A stretch of DNA of 64,000 bases from Candidatus Melainabacteria bacterium (GTDB lineage: Bacteria; Cyanobacteriota; Vampirovibrionia; Obscuribacterales; Obscuribacteraceae), in the NCBI GenBank assembly GCA_016716405.1, contig JADJWK010000001.1:1612001-1676000 (forward strand), written 5' to 3'. Each line of letters starts with the position of its first letter. Positions within the stretch are counted from its first letter, which is position 1. The notes under the pieces were generated by a model. That model saw only the letters and a program-made list of their open reading frames with translations, was not told the origin of the DNA and did not search any database. Positions 8,379 through 17,944 of the stretch are shown piece by piece. The position numbers and the translations under genes were made by a program.

Positions 8379-9569
8379 TTGGAAGTACCCTTTGGAAATT
8401 TGAAGAGCCATTACCGGCAATATAAGACCGAGATCGATGCGGCGGTCAGCCGGGTTCTCGAGAGCGGTTATTTCGTCCTCGGTCCGGAAGGACAGGCTTT
8501 CGAGGAGGCATTCAGCCGCTATCTCGGAGGAGGCTATACCGCCGGTTGCGCTTCCGGTACCGACGCCATCTATCTCGCCCTGGCGGCTTGCGGGGTCGGA
8601 CCGGGAGACGAGGTCCTGGTGGTCGCCCACACTGCCGTTCCCACTATCTGTGCCATCGCCATGACCGGTGCCGTGCCGGTTTTCGTGGACGTGCGCCCGG
8701 ACGGCTATGTCATGGACGAGACCGACATCGAAGGGAAGATCACCGAGAAGACCAGAGCGATCATCCCGGTTCATCTCTACGGACAGATGGCTGATATGGA
8801 CACGATCATGGCTATCGCCGCCAGGCATCGTCTCAAGGTCGTGGAAGATTGCGCCCAGTGCACCGGCGCTCGCTACAAAGGACGGATGGCCGGCACCATC
8901 GGTGATTACGGTGCCTGGAGCTTCTATCCCAGCAAGAATATCGGAGCTTTCGGCGACGGCGGAGCCGTGAGCACCAATAGCAAGGAGAATCACCAGAAGC
9001 TCCTGATGCTGCGCAATTACGGCCAGTCAAAGCGTTATTATCACGATATCGAGGGCGTCAACAGCCGTCTTGATGAGATCCAGTCTGCCATCCTGGCCTG
9101 CCAGCTACCTCATATAGACGAATGGAACGAGCGCCGACGCGAGATCGCCGCCCGGTACGACAGGGGGCTTGCAGGCTATGTCGAGACTCCTCGTGTACTC
9201 CCCGATAATCACCATGTCTATCATCTGTACGTGATTCAAACCGAGAATCGGGATGATCTGATCGCTTATCTTCTGGAGAGAGGCGTGCAGTCCCTGATTC
9301 ATTATCCGGTCCCGGCCCACCTGCAGAACGCTTACCGCCACCTGGGCTACAGTAGAGGCAGCCTGCCCCATACCGAAGCTCTCGTGGACAGGATAGTCAG
9401 CCTGCCTATGTATCCGGGGCTCACCGATCAGGAGGTCGACTTCGTGATCGAGTGCCTGAAGGAGTTTGTCGATAGTCGCCGTTCAGCGTGTTCTGCAGAA
9501 ACAGCAAGCAAGGAGCCAGATCTAGATGCCGACAGGAAGTCTAACCAGGTCGCAACAGCAACCAGCTAA
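8379..9569 (+). CDS. DegT/DnrJ/EryC1/StrS family sugar aminotransferase
   Basis: 396 aa PLP-dependent enzyme that aminates keto-sugar nucleotides. It shows the N-terminal substrate loop (VPFGNLKSHY), the ASGTDAIYLAL phosphate-binding segment, VVEDCAQCTGARY and the Schiff-base lysine in SFYPSKNIGAFGDGG. The start is TTG at 8379, supported by the strong SD AGAAAGGA 6 nt upstream and by the correct domain start. The last ~30 residues are polar and overlap the GT2 gene by 44 bp, so translation is probably coupled. The sugar substrate is unknown. Confidence 0.93.
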   Translation: MEVPFGNLKSHYRQYKTEIDAAVSRVLESGYFVLGPEGQAFEEAFSRYLGGGYTAGCASGTDAIYLALAACGVGPGDEVLVVAHTAVPTICAIAMTGAVPVFVDVRPDGYVMDETDIEGKITEKTRAIIPVHLYGQMADMDTIMAIAARHRLKVVEDCAQCTGARYKGRMAGTIGDYGAWSFYPSKNIGAFGDGGAVSTNSKENHQKLLMLRNYGQSKRYYHDIEGVNSRLDEIQSAILACQLPHIDEWNERRREIAARYDRGLAGYVETPRVLPDNHHVYHLYVIQTENRDDLIAYLLERGVQSLIHYPVPAHLQNAYRHLGYSRGSLPHTEALVDRIVSLPMYPGLTDQEVDFVIECLKEFVDSRRSACSAETASKEPDLDADRKSNQVATATS

Positions 9570-10275
9570 GCTCGATCCCGAAAAGCCGGTTCGTATTACG
9601 TCTGTGTCGCTTGTCATTCCGGCTTACAATGATGAGGACACCATCGGCAGGCTTCTTCGCGATGCCGGTAGTCTCCTGCCCGAGATCTGCGATAGCTACG
9701 AGATCATCGTCTGCAATGACGGCAGCCGGGACGATACCCTGAAGGTGATCAAAGGCGAGGCCGAGCGCAATCCCAATATCCAGGTGATCAATCACCCGAC
9801 CAACAAAGGTTTCGGAGCGACGATCAGAGAGCTCTATCTGGCAGGCCGCAAAGATTTCGTCTTCTCTCTTCCGGGCGATTATCAGTACGCCCCCAAGGAG
9901 CTGGTCACCATGGCTCGCGGTCTCGATCGATTCGATTTCGTGATCGGCTGGCGGGTGAATCGCAACGATCCGATGCGCCGCAAGATCCAGTCCATGGTCT
10001 ATAACGCCATGCTGCGAGTGGTCTATGGAAACCGCCATAAAGATGTGAACTCGATCAAGCTTTTCCGCCGCGAGATCCTCGAGCATATCCAGCTCCGGTC
10101 CGAGTCTGCCTTTGTCGATGCCGAGCTCTGTATCCGCTCCTCGCGAGCCGGTTATCGCGTGGGTGAGATCCCCATCGAGCACCTGCCGCGTCTCACTCAG
10201 GGAGCCTCCGGCGGCAAATTCTCGGTGATCTGGGAGACCTTCTCGGATCTCTTCAAGATGAGAGCTTCTTTCTAA
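9526..10275 (+). CDS. Family 2 glycosyltransferase (dolichol-phosphate mannosyltransferase-like)
   Basis: 249 aa GT-A fold enzyme. The nucleotide-sugar motif SLVIPAYNDEDTI begins near residue 27, with CNDGSRDDTL (the first DxD-like site) and NKGFGATIREL after it. The second acidic motif reads LPGDYQYAP, a variant of the common DADGQ. No TM helix is present, so it probably transfers a sugar to a lipid carrier at the inner face of the membrane. It overlaps the DegT gene by 44 bp and its stop overlaps the convergent TPR gene by 3 bp. The donor and acceptor cannot be predicted. Confidence 0.9.
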   Translation: MPTGSLTRSQQQPAKLDPEKPVRITSVSLVIPAYNDEDTIGRLLRDAGSLLPEICDSYEIIVCNDGSRDDTLKVIKGEAERNPNIQVINHPTNKGFGATIRELYLAGRKDFVFSLPGDYQYAPKELVTMARGLDRFDFVIGWRVNRNDPMRRKIQSMVYNAMLRVVYGNRHKDVNSIKLFRREILEHIQLRSESAFVDAELCIRSSRAGYRVGEIPIEHLPRLTQGASGGKFSVIWETFSDLFKMRASF

Positions 10276-12065
10276 CGCTGATTCGGCGCCATGGGCGTGT
10301 ATTTCTTGTAGAGCAGGAGATTGTGCGTCGGCACCGGTGAGCTGTGGGCTTTGGTGTCCATGCTCTTATAGAGGCTCTTCATGGCCAGGGTGCTCGGATG
10401 ACCCTCGCCGTAAAGCGAGCTGTAAACGCCGATCGCCTCTTTCAGGTAGACCGAGGCGGTGTTCCATTTGTATTGCATGGTGTCATTGATACCGAGCCCG
10501 GCAAGGACCTCTCCGTACTCGGTGGACTTCTTCTTGCCGGCGCTTTCCAGGATGGTTTTGGCCCGCAAGAGGTTTTGCCTGGCCTTGTCGGATTTGCGAA
10601 GGTAGGCATAGGCGGTGCCGGTGGCGGTGAGACTCGGGACCAGTCGCGGGCTCCTGGCTCCGTAGAGCTTCTCCATCGAGACGGTGAGTGGTGCTCCGAG
10701 CTGGATGGTCTTTTTGTAGTCCTTGCTGCGCAGATTGAGCCGGGTCATGGCGTCCAGCACGTCCAATACCTCGGGGCTTTCGGGACCATAGACCTTGCCC
10801 TGGATGCTCCAGGCCCGGGTAAGTATCGGACCCACTGATTTGTACTGACCGGCGCTCATATATATGTTGGCCAGGGCCACCGCTGCCTTGCCGAAAGCCG
10901 GGCTCTGGGGACCGGCCGAGGTCTCGAGCCCGTTATAGCCATCCATGGCTTTCGCTGCAGCATCCTTGAGCTTGCCTTCCCTGAGATCGAGCTCCGAAAG
11001 GGCCACCTGATTGAGAAGGCGCTCGATGCTTTTTTTCGGGAGGAGGGCTTCTCTGATGGATAGAGCCTTTTCGAGATGCGCCCTGGATTCTTTGAGCTTC
11101 GACTTGTCGAGCTCGTACTGTGCCACTATATCCAGTGCGGAGGCTTTGACCAGGCTATCGCTTCCGAAATCCTTATCGATCTCGGCGAGGAACGGCTCGG
11201 TCGGATCTGCGTCGCTTGCCTTTTTTACCGCGCGGCTGAAGCGTGCCTGAAGACCGGCATACCGATGATCCTTGATCTCGCTTCTGGCAGCCGCAATCAG
11301 AAGCTCCTCGGCTCTGGCATTGAGAGCTCTGGCTTTGTCCAGTTTGCCTGTCACTTGATTGAGCATCGCTTCGGTGGCAAGGATCTTGCCTTTCAGATAA
11401 GCCTTGGACCGGGCCATGATCGATGCCGGGATCATTACCTCGGTGGGCTCGTCGGCAAGCGAGTCGGCCATATAGGAGGCTTCCGAGAGGGATTCGGCGG
11501 CTTGCTCGAGCTCGCCCTGCTGGATCTCGATTCTGGCGGTGATGTTGAGCAGCTCGGTCTCGAGATAAGGAAGGTTGCCGGCCAGCTCCAGAGCGCGAAC
11601 CGCCTCGATACCCTGTTTGCCGACGAAGCTCGCTTCCCGGCTGAGCCCCATCTCGTCCAGAAGGTCCGCCAGATTGAAGAGCATCCTCGCTTTGGTCTCG
11701 GCCTGAGCGGCATCGGCCGGCTTCTGGCGGATCATCCCCATGGCCATCTTCAGATGAGTATCAGCGTCTTTGTATCTCGCCATGCGGCGCTCGGCGATGG
11801 CAATACGCTCGAGCAGGCTGACGATTTTGTAGGGGTCTTTGCTTTCCAGCTTTGCTTTGTTGACAGCTTCTGTCAGGGCCGGAACGGCTTCCTGGTACTT
11901 GCCGGCAGCGAGCATCTCGTCGAACTCGCTGAGATCCCCGGTCTGGCTCATTGCCGGCATTAGGGCAGCGATGCTCATACCGAGGGACAGGCAGACCGCC
12001 AGGGCGGTTTGCCTGCGCTTGTCTTTGCGCGAGCTTCGCGAAATCAGCCGGATCATGCCCTGCAT
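10272..12065 (-). CDS. Secreted tetratricopeptide-repeat protein
   Basis: 597 aa. A Sec signal peptide is visible (Lys/Arg-rich start, hydrophobic LAVCLSLGMSIAALMPAMS), then TPR-like helical hairpins run through the whole protein (for example RIAIAERRMARYKDADTHL and ALANIYMSAGQYKS). TPR proteins act as protein-binding scaffolds; the partner is unknown. A GAGAGG SD precedes ATG 12065. The gene lies 19 bp after hemL on the same strand and may be co-transcribed. The repeat number is hard to define by eye. Several other secreted TPR proteins occur in the window. Confidence 0.85.
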   Translation of the reverse strand: MQGMIRLISRSSRKDKRRQTALAVCLSLGMSIAALMPAMSQTGDLSEFDEMLAAGKYQEAVPALTEAVNKAKLESKDPYKIVSLLERIAIAERRMARYKDADTHLKMAMGMIRQKPADAAQAETKARMLFNLADLLDEMGLSREASFVGKQGIEAVRALELAGNLPYLETELLNITARIEIQQGELEQAAESLSEASYMADSLADEPTEVMIPASIMARSKAYLKGKILATEAMLNQVTGKLDKARALNARAEELLIAAARSEIKDHRYAGLQARFSRAVKKASDADPTEPFLAEIDKDFGSDSLVKASALDIVAQYELDKSKLKESRAHLEKALSIREALLPKKSIERLLNQVALSELDLREGKLKDAAAKAMDGYNGLETSAGPQSPAFGKAAVALANIYMSAGQYKSVGPILTRAWSIQGKVYGPESPEVLDVLDAMTRLNLRSKDYKKTIQLGAPLTVSMEKLYGARSPRLVPSLTATGTAYAYLRKSDKARQNLLRAKTILESAGKKKSTEYGEVLAGLGINDTMQYKWNTASVYLKEAIGVYSSLYGEGHPSTLAMKSLYKSMDTKAHSSPVPTHNLLLYKKYTPMAPNQR

Positions 12066-12084
12066 TTTAACAACCTCTCTTCTC

Positions 12085-13371
12085 TCAGTTGTAGACAGCA
12101 GCCAGTGCCGCTGTCATCTTCTCTACGGTCTCGTCTATATCGGCCTCGCTGTGGGCGCTGGACAGGCAGGCCGCGTCCACAGCCGTGGGGGGCAGGTAGA
12201 TTCCAGCTTCGAGGGCGAGGTGGAAGAATCGCGCGAAGGATTTTTCGTCGATGGTCTTGCTGTCGACGAAATTGCGGATCCGCCGTTCGCTGAAGTGAAT
12301 CCCGAACATCGAGCCGACTCGAGCGAGACTTACCGGTGCCCCGAGGTCATCAATGCATCTGCTCAGACCTTCGAATAGCCTGTTGGCTCTGGATTCGAGC
12401 ACTGCGTAAACTTCCGGATCGGCCAGCAGGTCGAGAACGGCTATGCCACCGGACATGGTGACGGGATTGCCCGAGAATGTGCCGGCTTGATAGACCTTGC
12501 CCCCGGGCGAGAGATGCTCCATGATCTCCCTGCGCCCGCCGTAAGCTCCTATGGGCATGCCGCCGCCCAGGGCTTTGCCGTAGCAGGTAAGGTCGGGAGT
12601 GATCCCGTAGAGCCCCTGGGCGCCTTTATAAGCGACTCTGAAACCGGTGAGGACCTCATCCAGGATCAAGAGCACTCCGTACTTGGCGCAGAGTGCTTGC
12701 AGCCCTTGCAGATACCCCTCGTCCGGAGGAACCACGCCCATGGAGCCTGCCACTGGCTCGATTATCACGGCGGCAATCTCTTGCTGGTGTTTTTCAAGCA
12801 AGTTGTCCAGGCTGTCGAGATCGTTGAATGGGGCGCTCACCGTGTTTCGGGCGGTGCCTTCCGGAACACCGCTGGAATGGTGCCCGGAGCGGCTCGCCAG
12901 GGTGGCGTCGCTGTGCCCGTGATAGCATCCCTCGAAGGTGACGATCAGATCCCTGCCTGTGAAACCGCGAGCCAGCCTGATAGCGCTCATGACGGCCTCG
13001 GTGCCGGAGTTTACGAAGCGCACCATATCGATGGAGTCGATTATGGAGACGATTCGGGAGGCGAGCTCGAGCTCGAGTTCGTGCGGTGCCCCGAATAGCG
13101 GTCCGTTACGCAGAGTGCGGCAGACAGCTTCGATTACCGGCTCCGGCGCGTGACCGAGAATCGCCGGTCCCCAGGCGCCGACATAATCGATATACTCGTT
13201 GCCGTCGATATCGTAGAGCCGCGATCCCCGCCCCCGGTCCATGAAAATGGCCTGACCGCCGACTTCGGTGAAGGAGCGAAAGGGGCTGTTGACTCCCCCG
13301 GGAATCAGCTTTTCGATCTCTTTACCTCGCAAGTGCGATCGAGGAGGAGATTTTGCCAGGCTGTCGGTCAT
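12085..13371 (-). CDS. hemL: Glutamate-1-semialdehyde 2,1-aminomutase
   Basis: 428 aa PLP enzyme of the C5 pathway that converts glutamate-1-semialdehyde to 5-aminolevulinate, the tetrapyrrole precursor. Diagnostic features: IPGGVNSPFRSF near the N-terminus, DEVLTGFR, the PLP lysine in GKALGGGMPIGAYGG, and GTFSGNPVTM. The length is normal. The presence of hemL implies C5-type haem synthesis, which would also supply the globin upstream. It sits 10 bp downstream of the 871 aa secreted protein gene on the same strand. I see no catalytic defects. Confidence 0.97.
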   Translation of the reverse strand: MTDSLAKSPPRSHLRGKEIEKLIPGGVNSPFRSFTEVGGQAIFMDRGRGSRLYDIDGNEYIDYVGAWGPAILGHAPEPVIEAVCRTLRNGPLFGAPHELELELASRIVSIIDSIDMVRFVNSGTEAVMSAIRLARGFTGRDLIVTFEGCYHGHSDATLASRSGHHSSGVPEGTARNTVSAPFNDLDSLDNLLEKHQQEIAAVIIEPVAGSMGVVPPDEGYLQGLQALCAKYGVLLILDEVLTGFRVAYKGAQGLYGITPDLTCYGKALGGGMPIGAYGGRREIMEHLSPGGKVYQAGTFSGNPVTMSGGIAVLDLLADPEVYAVLESRANRLFEGLSRCIDDLGAPVSLARVGSMFGIHFSERRIRNFVDSKTIDEKSFARFFHLALEAGIYLPPTAVDAACLSSAHSEADIDETVEKMTAALAAVYN

Positions 13372-13381
13372 CTTCTTTCCC

Positions 13382-15997
13382 TCACATCTCGATATTCGCT
13401 TCTATTTTGTATTCGCCTTTCTTCAGTCGTTTGGCGCCGAGGCTGTAGTGATTGTGGCTGCCCCCGGAGGTGGTGACGATGATACTGTCGCCTTTGCTGA
13501 GTTTCACCACATCGGGAGTACGGTTGATTACCCTCACGTGCACCGGGCTCTGGGTCCCTTTGACGGTGACTATGAAACGACTGATCTCCTTCTTCTTCTC
13601 CTCGGCTGTCACTTCCGCTTTTATATACTCGAAACGAGCGCTGTTGCTTCGTGTGCCCTGGCTCTCGACTAAGACTGTATGGCTGCCGGCTGCAAGATCT
13701 TCCGGAAGCGCGATCCGCAGCTGCACCGGTGATGCTGCCACCACCTTTGCTTCGCTGTCGCCATCCACCAGCACGCGATTTTGTCCGGCCAGGCCCTCGA
13801 AGTCGTGACCGTTCACCACCAGCACTCTCGAGGATGTCGCCATCGGCGATGTGCTGTCTATGGAGGGACGCTTGCTCGATTCGGAGCCGCTCGAGAGAGT
13901 GAGAGGCTGCAATACGTCGATGACTCCCGGATTCAGCTCGGGCCTGGCGGACAGGGAGACATTCAGGGTCCTTCCCGGGGTGGCGTCTTCCGGTACCATG
14001 AACATCGCCTGACCGGCATTGTCCGTGGTCATGGTGGCGCCGTTGAAGCTCAATTCCACGGCCCTTTCCGGCTCATTGCTCCGGGTCAGGACTGCCACTG
14101 TCAAAAACTTACCGGCGATGGCTCGCTCGGGGAGGAGCACTCGCGCATCGAGGCTGGGCTCCCGGGTGATCATGCTCGGTGCAGGGCTCTCCCAGCGGCT
14201 TCTGGCCGAGGCCGGGCTGAGGGGAAGCGAGGAGATCCTGGTCAGGTTCTGGCCCTGTGTATGGGTATTATCGCTGCCAGAGCCGCCCGGAGTTTCGTCC
14301 TTTTCCTGCCAGCCGTGTCTTACGGCTGCCGTTTCTTCGGTGTAATCCGTATTCTTTTCGGGCTGCTGCTTTTCAGATTCCTGCTTTTCAGGCTGGCGAG
14401 CTTCCGCTTCTTTCTGTCCGGGCTCTGTCTTTTCGGGTTCTTTCGTCTCGGGTTCTTTCGTCTCGGGCTCTTTTGTCTCGGGCTGTATCTTTGCGGGCTC
14501 TGGCTCTTCCGGCTCTTTTTTCTCTGGCTCTTTTTTCTCTGGTTCTCTCTTCTCCGGCTCTATGCTGGCGACAGCAGGTTTTTCGGTTTCTTCTTCCTGA
14601 TCTTGAATCTGCGCGAATTCGGACTCGACAGTCAGGTTCTTCGGCTCTTCGACTGTCTTTTTCGTGACTTCTTTCTCTTTCTCCTCCTGTTTCTGCTGCT
14701 TTGTCCTGTCTTTTTCGGCTTTCTCTTGCTCGGCTTTCTCTTGCTCGGCTTTCTCTTGCTCTTTCAGGGCGGCAAGCTCTTCCAGTCTGGTGTTGTATAG
14801 AGCGAGCTCAGCCAGGTACTTACGTTTTCTGTCGGTGAGGATAGGCTCAAGGACGATCAGGGACTTTTTTTTTACCGAGTTCTCGTCGGTCTGGTCGGCT
14901 GCTTCTTCGTCGTCCTCGCCTTCGGCTTCGGCGCCTTTTTCTTCGCTTTCCTTCTTCTCCGGTTTCATACAGGCGGCATCGACATCCACGTCGCCGAGCT
15001 CGCAGATCCAGAAGTCCACCTGTGACTGGCTCTGGATGTCGAAGCCTTTCTGAACCGGCGACTTGGCCGATACCACCACTATGAACTTGCCGACCTTGCT
15101 TCCGTCCCCGAGGTTTTTGTCCTGGCAGTCACCGGCGATGGTGACATTCAGCAGCCCCCCTACCTTTTTGGCCCAGACTGCGGCTACCGAGCCCTTGAAT
15201 TTATCGGAGATCTCTACTGCTCCGGAGGACCAGGCTTCCACGGTCATGGTGGTGGTTGCGGCTTTCTTGTTCTCCGCTCTCAGAATTCGATCCGCCTCGA
15301 GCTCGTCGCCATTGAGGGAGCTCTCCAGAATCTGCCGGGCCAGCTCGACGATCAATTTCTCGTCGGGCTGGTCCACCCCGGACGTTTCTTCATCCAGCTC
15401 CCGAAGGGCTTTGGTGACGTCTTTTAAAAGACTGATCAGGGCAGCGTCCGGTAGCAGGCGGGGCGCTTTCTCGCCTGCGGCGGCGCTCTCTTTCGATTCT
15501 TCTTTATTATTGTCTTTCTTTTCGGGCTTGTTCTCGATTATGTCGACTTCGACGACCTCTTCCTCGTCATCACGGGATTCGGGCTCGCTCTTCTCGTCTT
15601 CTTTCTTGCCTTTGCCCCCGAAGAAGAATCCGCGTTTTTTCTTGCCTGGCTTTTTGGCGGCAGCCTCTTCATCCGGAGCCGCATCGTCTTCGTCTTCTGC
15701 TACTTTATCCTTTGCTACTTTATCTTCGGCTGCCGGCTCTTCTTTGCCGGCCTTCCTCTTTTTCTTCTCTTTCTTGTCTGCCTGTTCTCGTTCTTTCTTC
15801 TCTTCTTTTTCTTCTTTTTCTTTCTTGGCCAGGAGGTTGTGCTTTCCTGTTGTGCTGCTTGCCGATCTCGCCTGTGTCTCGGGAGCGAATCCGGTCTGCA
15901 TCGGCAGGCAGAGGCTCAGCGCGGTCAGCAGGCACATGGCTCTTCCGGAAGGTCTCAAGAAACTCATTGTCAGGGGGAGTTCGTTGACAGGAATCAT
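13382..15997 (-). CDS. Large secreted protein with charged repeats and C-terminal IPT/TIG-like domain
   Basis: 871 aa. A signal peptide (CLLTALSLCLPMQTGF) is followed by a Lys/Glu/Asp-rich stretch, a folded region (about 185-350), coiled-coil EKAEQ repeats, and a long Pro-Glu-Lys tract (EKKEPE, ETKEP units) reminiscent of cell-wall-spanning linkers. Near 720-805 is an Ig-like segment (VLVVNGHDFEGLAGQNRVLV) that resembles IPT/TIG domains, and the C-terminus is a small beta-rich unit. ATG 15997 has GAGG 7 nt upstream; ATG 15967 is an alternative. It is probably a surface or envelope protein. I do not recognise a family. Confidence 0.8.
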   Translation of the reverse strand: MIPVNELPLTMSFLRPSGRAMCLLTALSLCLPMQTGFAPETQARSASSTTGKHNLLAKKEKEEKEEKKEREQADKKEKKKRKAGKEEPAAEDKVAKDKVAEDEDDAAPDEEAAAKKPGKKKRGFFFGGKGKKEDEKSEPESRDDEEEVVEVDIIENKPEKKDNNKEESKESAAAGEKAPRLLPDAALISLLKDVTKALRELDEETSGVDQPDEKLIVELARQILESSLNGDELEADRILRAENKKAATTTMTVEAWSSGAVEISDKFKGSVAAVWAKKVGGLLNVTIAGDCQDKNLGDGSKVGKFIVVVSAKSPVQKGFDIQSQSQVDFWICELGDVDVDAACMKPEKKESEEKGAEAEGEDDEEAADQTDENSVKKKSLIVLEPILTDRKRKYLAELALYNTRLEELAALKEQEKAEQEKAEQEKAEKDRTKQQKQEEKEKEVTKKTVEEPKNLTVESEFAQIQDQEEETEKPAVASIEPEKREPEKKEPEKKEPEEPEPAKIQPETKEPETKEPETKEPEKTEPGQKEAEARQPEKQESEKQQPEKNTDYTEETAAVRHGWQEKDETPGGSGSDNTHTQGQNLTRISSLPLSPASARSRWESPAPSMITREPSLDARVLLPERAIAGKFLTVAVLTRSNEPERAVELSFNGATMTTDNAGQAMFMVPEDATPGRTLNVSLSARPELNPGVIDVLQPLTLSSGSESSKRPSIDSTSPMATSSRVLVVNGHDFEGLAGQNRVLVDGDSEAKVVAASPVQLRIALPEDLAAGSHTVLVESQGTRSNSARFEYIKAEVTAEEKKKEISRFIVTVKGTQSPVHVRVINRTPDVVKLSKGDSIIVTTSGGSHNHYSLGAKRLKKGEYKIEANIEM
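14435..14479. repeat. Three 15-bp tandem repeats coding for ETKEP
   Basis: Unit gggttctttcgtctc (plus strand), two exact copies and one with two changes. In the minus frame they encode ETKEP repeats of the Pro-Glu-Lys linker in the 871 aa secreted protein. Likely prone to slippage. Confidence 0.85.
14716..14760. repeat. Three perfect 15-bp tandem repeats coding for EKAEQ
   Basis: Unit cggctttctcttgct (plus strand), three identical copies in phase with the minus-strand reading frame, extending a charged helical stretch of the secreted protein. Confidence 0.9.
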
Positions 15998-16114
15998 ATA
16001 TAGCCTCGTTTCATCCGATTGGAATCATCTGATTTTACGTCAAGAACGCCGCTACGTCTAATTCTTGGACCCTGACATCTTTTGTAGTATCGCTATTGGT
16101 GGCCCGCGCGCCGC

Positions 16115-17389
16115 TTATTTCGAGAAATCGATGATCAGCCAGGTGCCCCGGACTTTCTCGACGGTATACTCGACATTGTAAGAGTGCTCTTCGTCCTTCT
16201 GAATGCTCATAGTGTCTGCGTTCACGAACTGCCGCCTCTCTTCGATATGAGCTCTGACGAGATATTTCGTGCCTGGCGTGATCTCTTTGAAACTCTCCAC
16301 TTTCAGGCGCCGGGGCGTGATCTCGTAATACATGTGATTGTTCAGGAGAGTGCCGACGGCCCGGGTGTGGAGGCTGAGGGCCCTGCCCCCCAGGATCTGC
16401 GTCAGGTTGGTGCTCTGCCTGCTCTTGACAGTCGCTTTCTTGACCAGCTGCCAGCGCTGCATCAAGTCGGTGAATTCTGCTATGAGCCGGTTCTTGTTGG
16501 CATCCGTATCGGAGCTTTCTGCGGCTTTCGGCTCCGTGGCGGTCGGCGCGGATTTCATGGCCAGGGTGACCGGCTTGTCCAGGGCTGAGGGCTTTTCCGT
16601 CCCGGTCGCCGGATCGCTAGCCACGAGTCTGGGTGCCGGGGTCTTTTCCGGTTCGTCTTCTTTCACGGGTGTGACAGGCTCCGGCGGTTTTTCAGCGATA
16701 ACCGGTCTGGTGTTCCGGACCTTGATTACATAGCTGGCACTCCCGGGCTCGGTCTGCTCGGTGGCGCGCGCCCGGGCTATGGAGATATCGTAGGTACCGG
16801 CGTTGAGGTTCACCGAGCCGCTCTTGAGATCCTCTTGCTTGTTCTCGAAAGCATTGTTGAAGTCAGCAATACGAGCGTCCTGAGCGCCCAGGGCCTCGAG
16901 GAGGAAGTCGGCGTTCATCTGCAGGGAGAGAAGGTCGTTCTTGTCGGCAGGCTGATTGACCATGGTCAGCTCGGCTTCGGTGATGTCCTGACCGGTGGTG
17001 GAAAATTTGAGCGTGTTCCTGGCTTCGTCGACGAGCTGATTATCGTTCTCTTTGTCCTGGGAGAAGGGACCGACCCCGGGCCATCCCCCGGTGCTGACGA
17101 AATCGCTCTTCTTGAGCTCGCCCAGGGTGCATAGCGGCGCCACTGTGCTTGCCGCCTCCGCTTTGTCGGGGCTCGAACTGGTGGTGGTCTCGGGCTGGTA
17201 GAGCTTGAAGTTGTCGTTGCCGCCGCCGCCGCTCTCTCTGGCGGGTTGCTGGGCGGTGCCCTCGTTGTTCCATAGCTCGTTGAGGGAGCCGTCGGTCTGG
17301 GAGTCGGCAGCCATGGTCATGCCGGGCACGGCCGCTAAGACCATGGCGGCTGTCAGTCTGAATACTAGCCCGTGATGAGTTCTGCGCAT
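16115..17389 (-). CDS. Secreted protein of unknown function
   Basis: 424 aa. A clear signal peptide (MRRTHHGLVFRLTAAMVLAAVPGMTMAADS) is followed by a Gly/Asn/Ser-rich linker, a mixed domain around 90-220, a Pro-rich linker (PVTPVKEDEPEKTPAP), and a C-terminal alpha/beta domain (about 300-424). That domain ends in NVEYTVEKVRGTWLIIDFSK, a pattern seen in NTF2-like or ARC6-like C-terminal domains. I do not recognise the family. It precedes the 871 aa secreted protein on the same strand with a 117 bp gap, so they may act together at the envelope. Confidence 0.8.
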   Translation of the reverse strand: MRRTHHGLVFRLTAAMVLAAVPGMTMAADSQTDGSLNELWNNEGTAQQPARESGGGGNDNFKLYQPETTTSSSPDKAEAASTVAPLCTLGELKKSDFVSTGGWPGVGPFSQDKENDNQLVDEARNTLKFSTTGQDITEAELTMVNQPADKNDLLSLQMNADFLLEALGAQDARIADFNNAFENKQEDLKSGSVNLNAGTYDISIARARATEQTEPGSASYVIKVRNTRPVIAEKPPEPVTPVKEDEPEKTPAPRLVASDPATGTEKPSALDKPVTLAMKSAPTATEPKAAESSDTDANKNRLIAEFTDLMQRWQLVKKATVKSRQSTNLTQILGGRALSLHTRAVGTLLNNHMYYEITPRRLKVESFKEITPGTKYLVRAHIEERRQFVNADTMSIQKDEEHSYNVEYTVEKVRGTWLIIDFSK

Positions 17390-17419
17390 TTACCTGCCTT
17401 CGCCTCTAATTCGACAGGG

Positions 17420-17944
17420 TCATATCATACCAATTAGGCTGAGGGCCAGCTCGCTGACCTCTTCTTCGATCGACCGGGGAAGGGCGTTCTCGCCCTTTTC
17501 CAGGCTCCGGTGGTGAAGGTAGATGAACTCCATTGAAAGAATCTCGGTGGTCAGGTGAAGCAGGGTCGGCTCGATGGAACCCGTTAGCATAGCTACGTTT
17601 GCGGGGTTTCCGGAGCAGGCGAGATAGAGCGATCGCGGCGGGTCGGCGAGGGTGAATCGCTCCAGATCGGGACCGATCGGCTCGACCTTGCTACATATTT
17701 GTTTCAGCTTCTTCACGTCTATCTCGTCCGGCCAGTGCCCTACATTAAGCAGTATTAGGGAATCGGCCGCCATTGCGAAAAAGTCCTCACCGATCAGTCC
17801 CCGCCTGCCGGTAGCGGTGACCACCAGCTCGCAGGACCGGGAGGCATCATCCAGGCCGGCGATCTCATAGCCGTCATAATGAGCCAGGAGCCTGGCGACC
17901 GGGTCGATATCGACAACAAGAACCCGGGTGCCCAGGCGTCTCAA
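17420..17944 (-). CDS. Adenosylhomocysteinase-like protein, C-terminal part (frameshifted gene)
   Basis: About 174 aa holding the second half of the NAD-binding Rossmann domain and the C-terminal region of an S-adenosylhomocysteine hydrolase-like protein: RRLGTRVLVVDIDP, ELVVTATGRRGLIG, LLNVGHWPDEID. It reads on from the fragment at 17874-18578 once one base is removed from the AA at 17947-17948. The TTG at 17944 is probably not a genuine start. The two parts together give about 390 aa, shorter than normal SahH (420-470). Either a real frameshift mutation or an assembly error. Confidence 0.75.
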   Translation of the reverse strand: MRRLGTRVLVVDIDPVARLLAHYDGYEIAGLDDASRSCELVVTATGRRGLIGEDFFAMAADSLILLNVGHWPDEIDVKKLKQICSKVEPIGPDLERFTLADPPRSLYLACSGNPANVAMLTGSIEPTLLHLTTEILSMEFIYLHHRSLEKGENALPRSIEEEVSELALSLIGMI

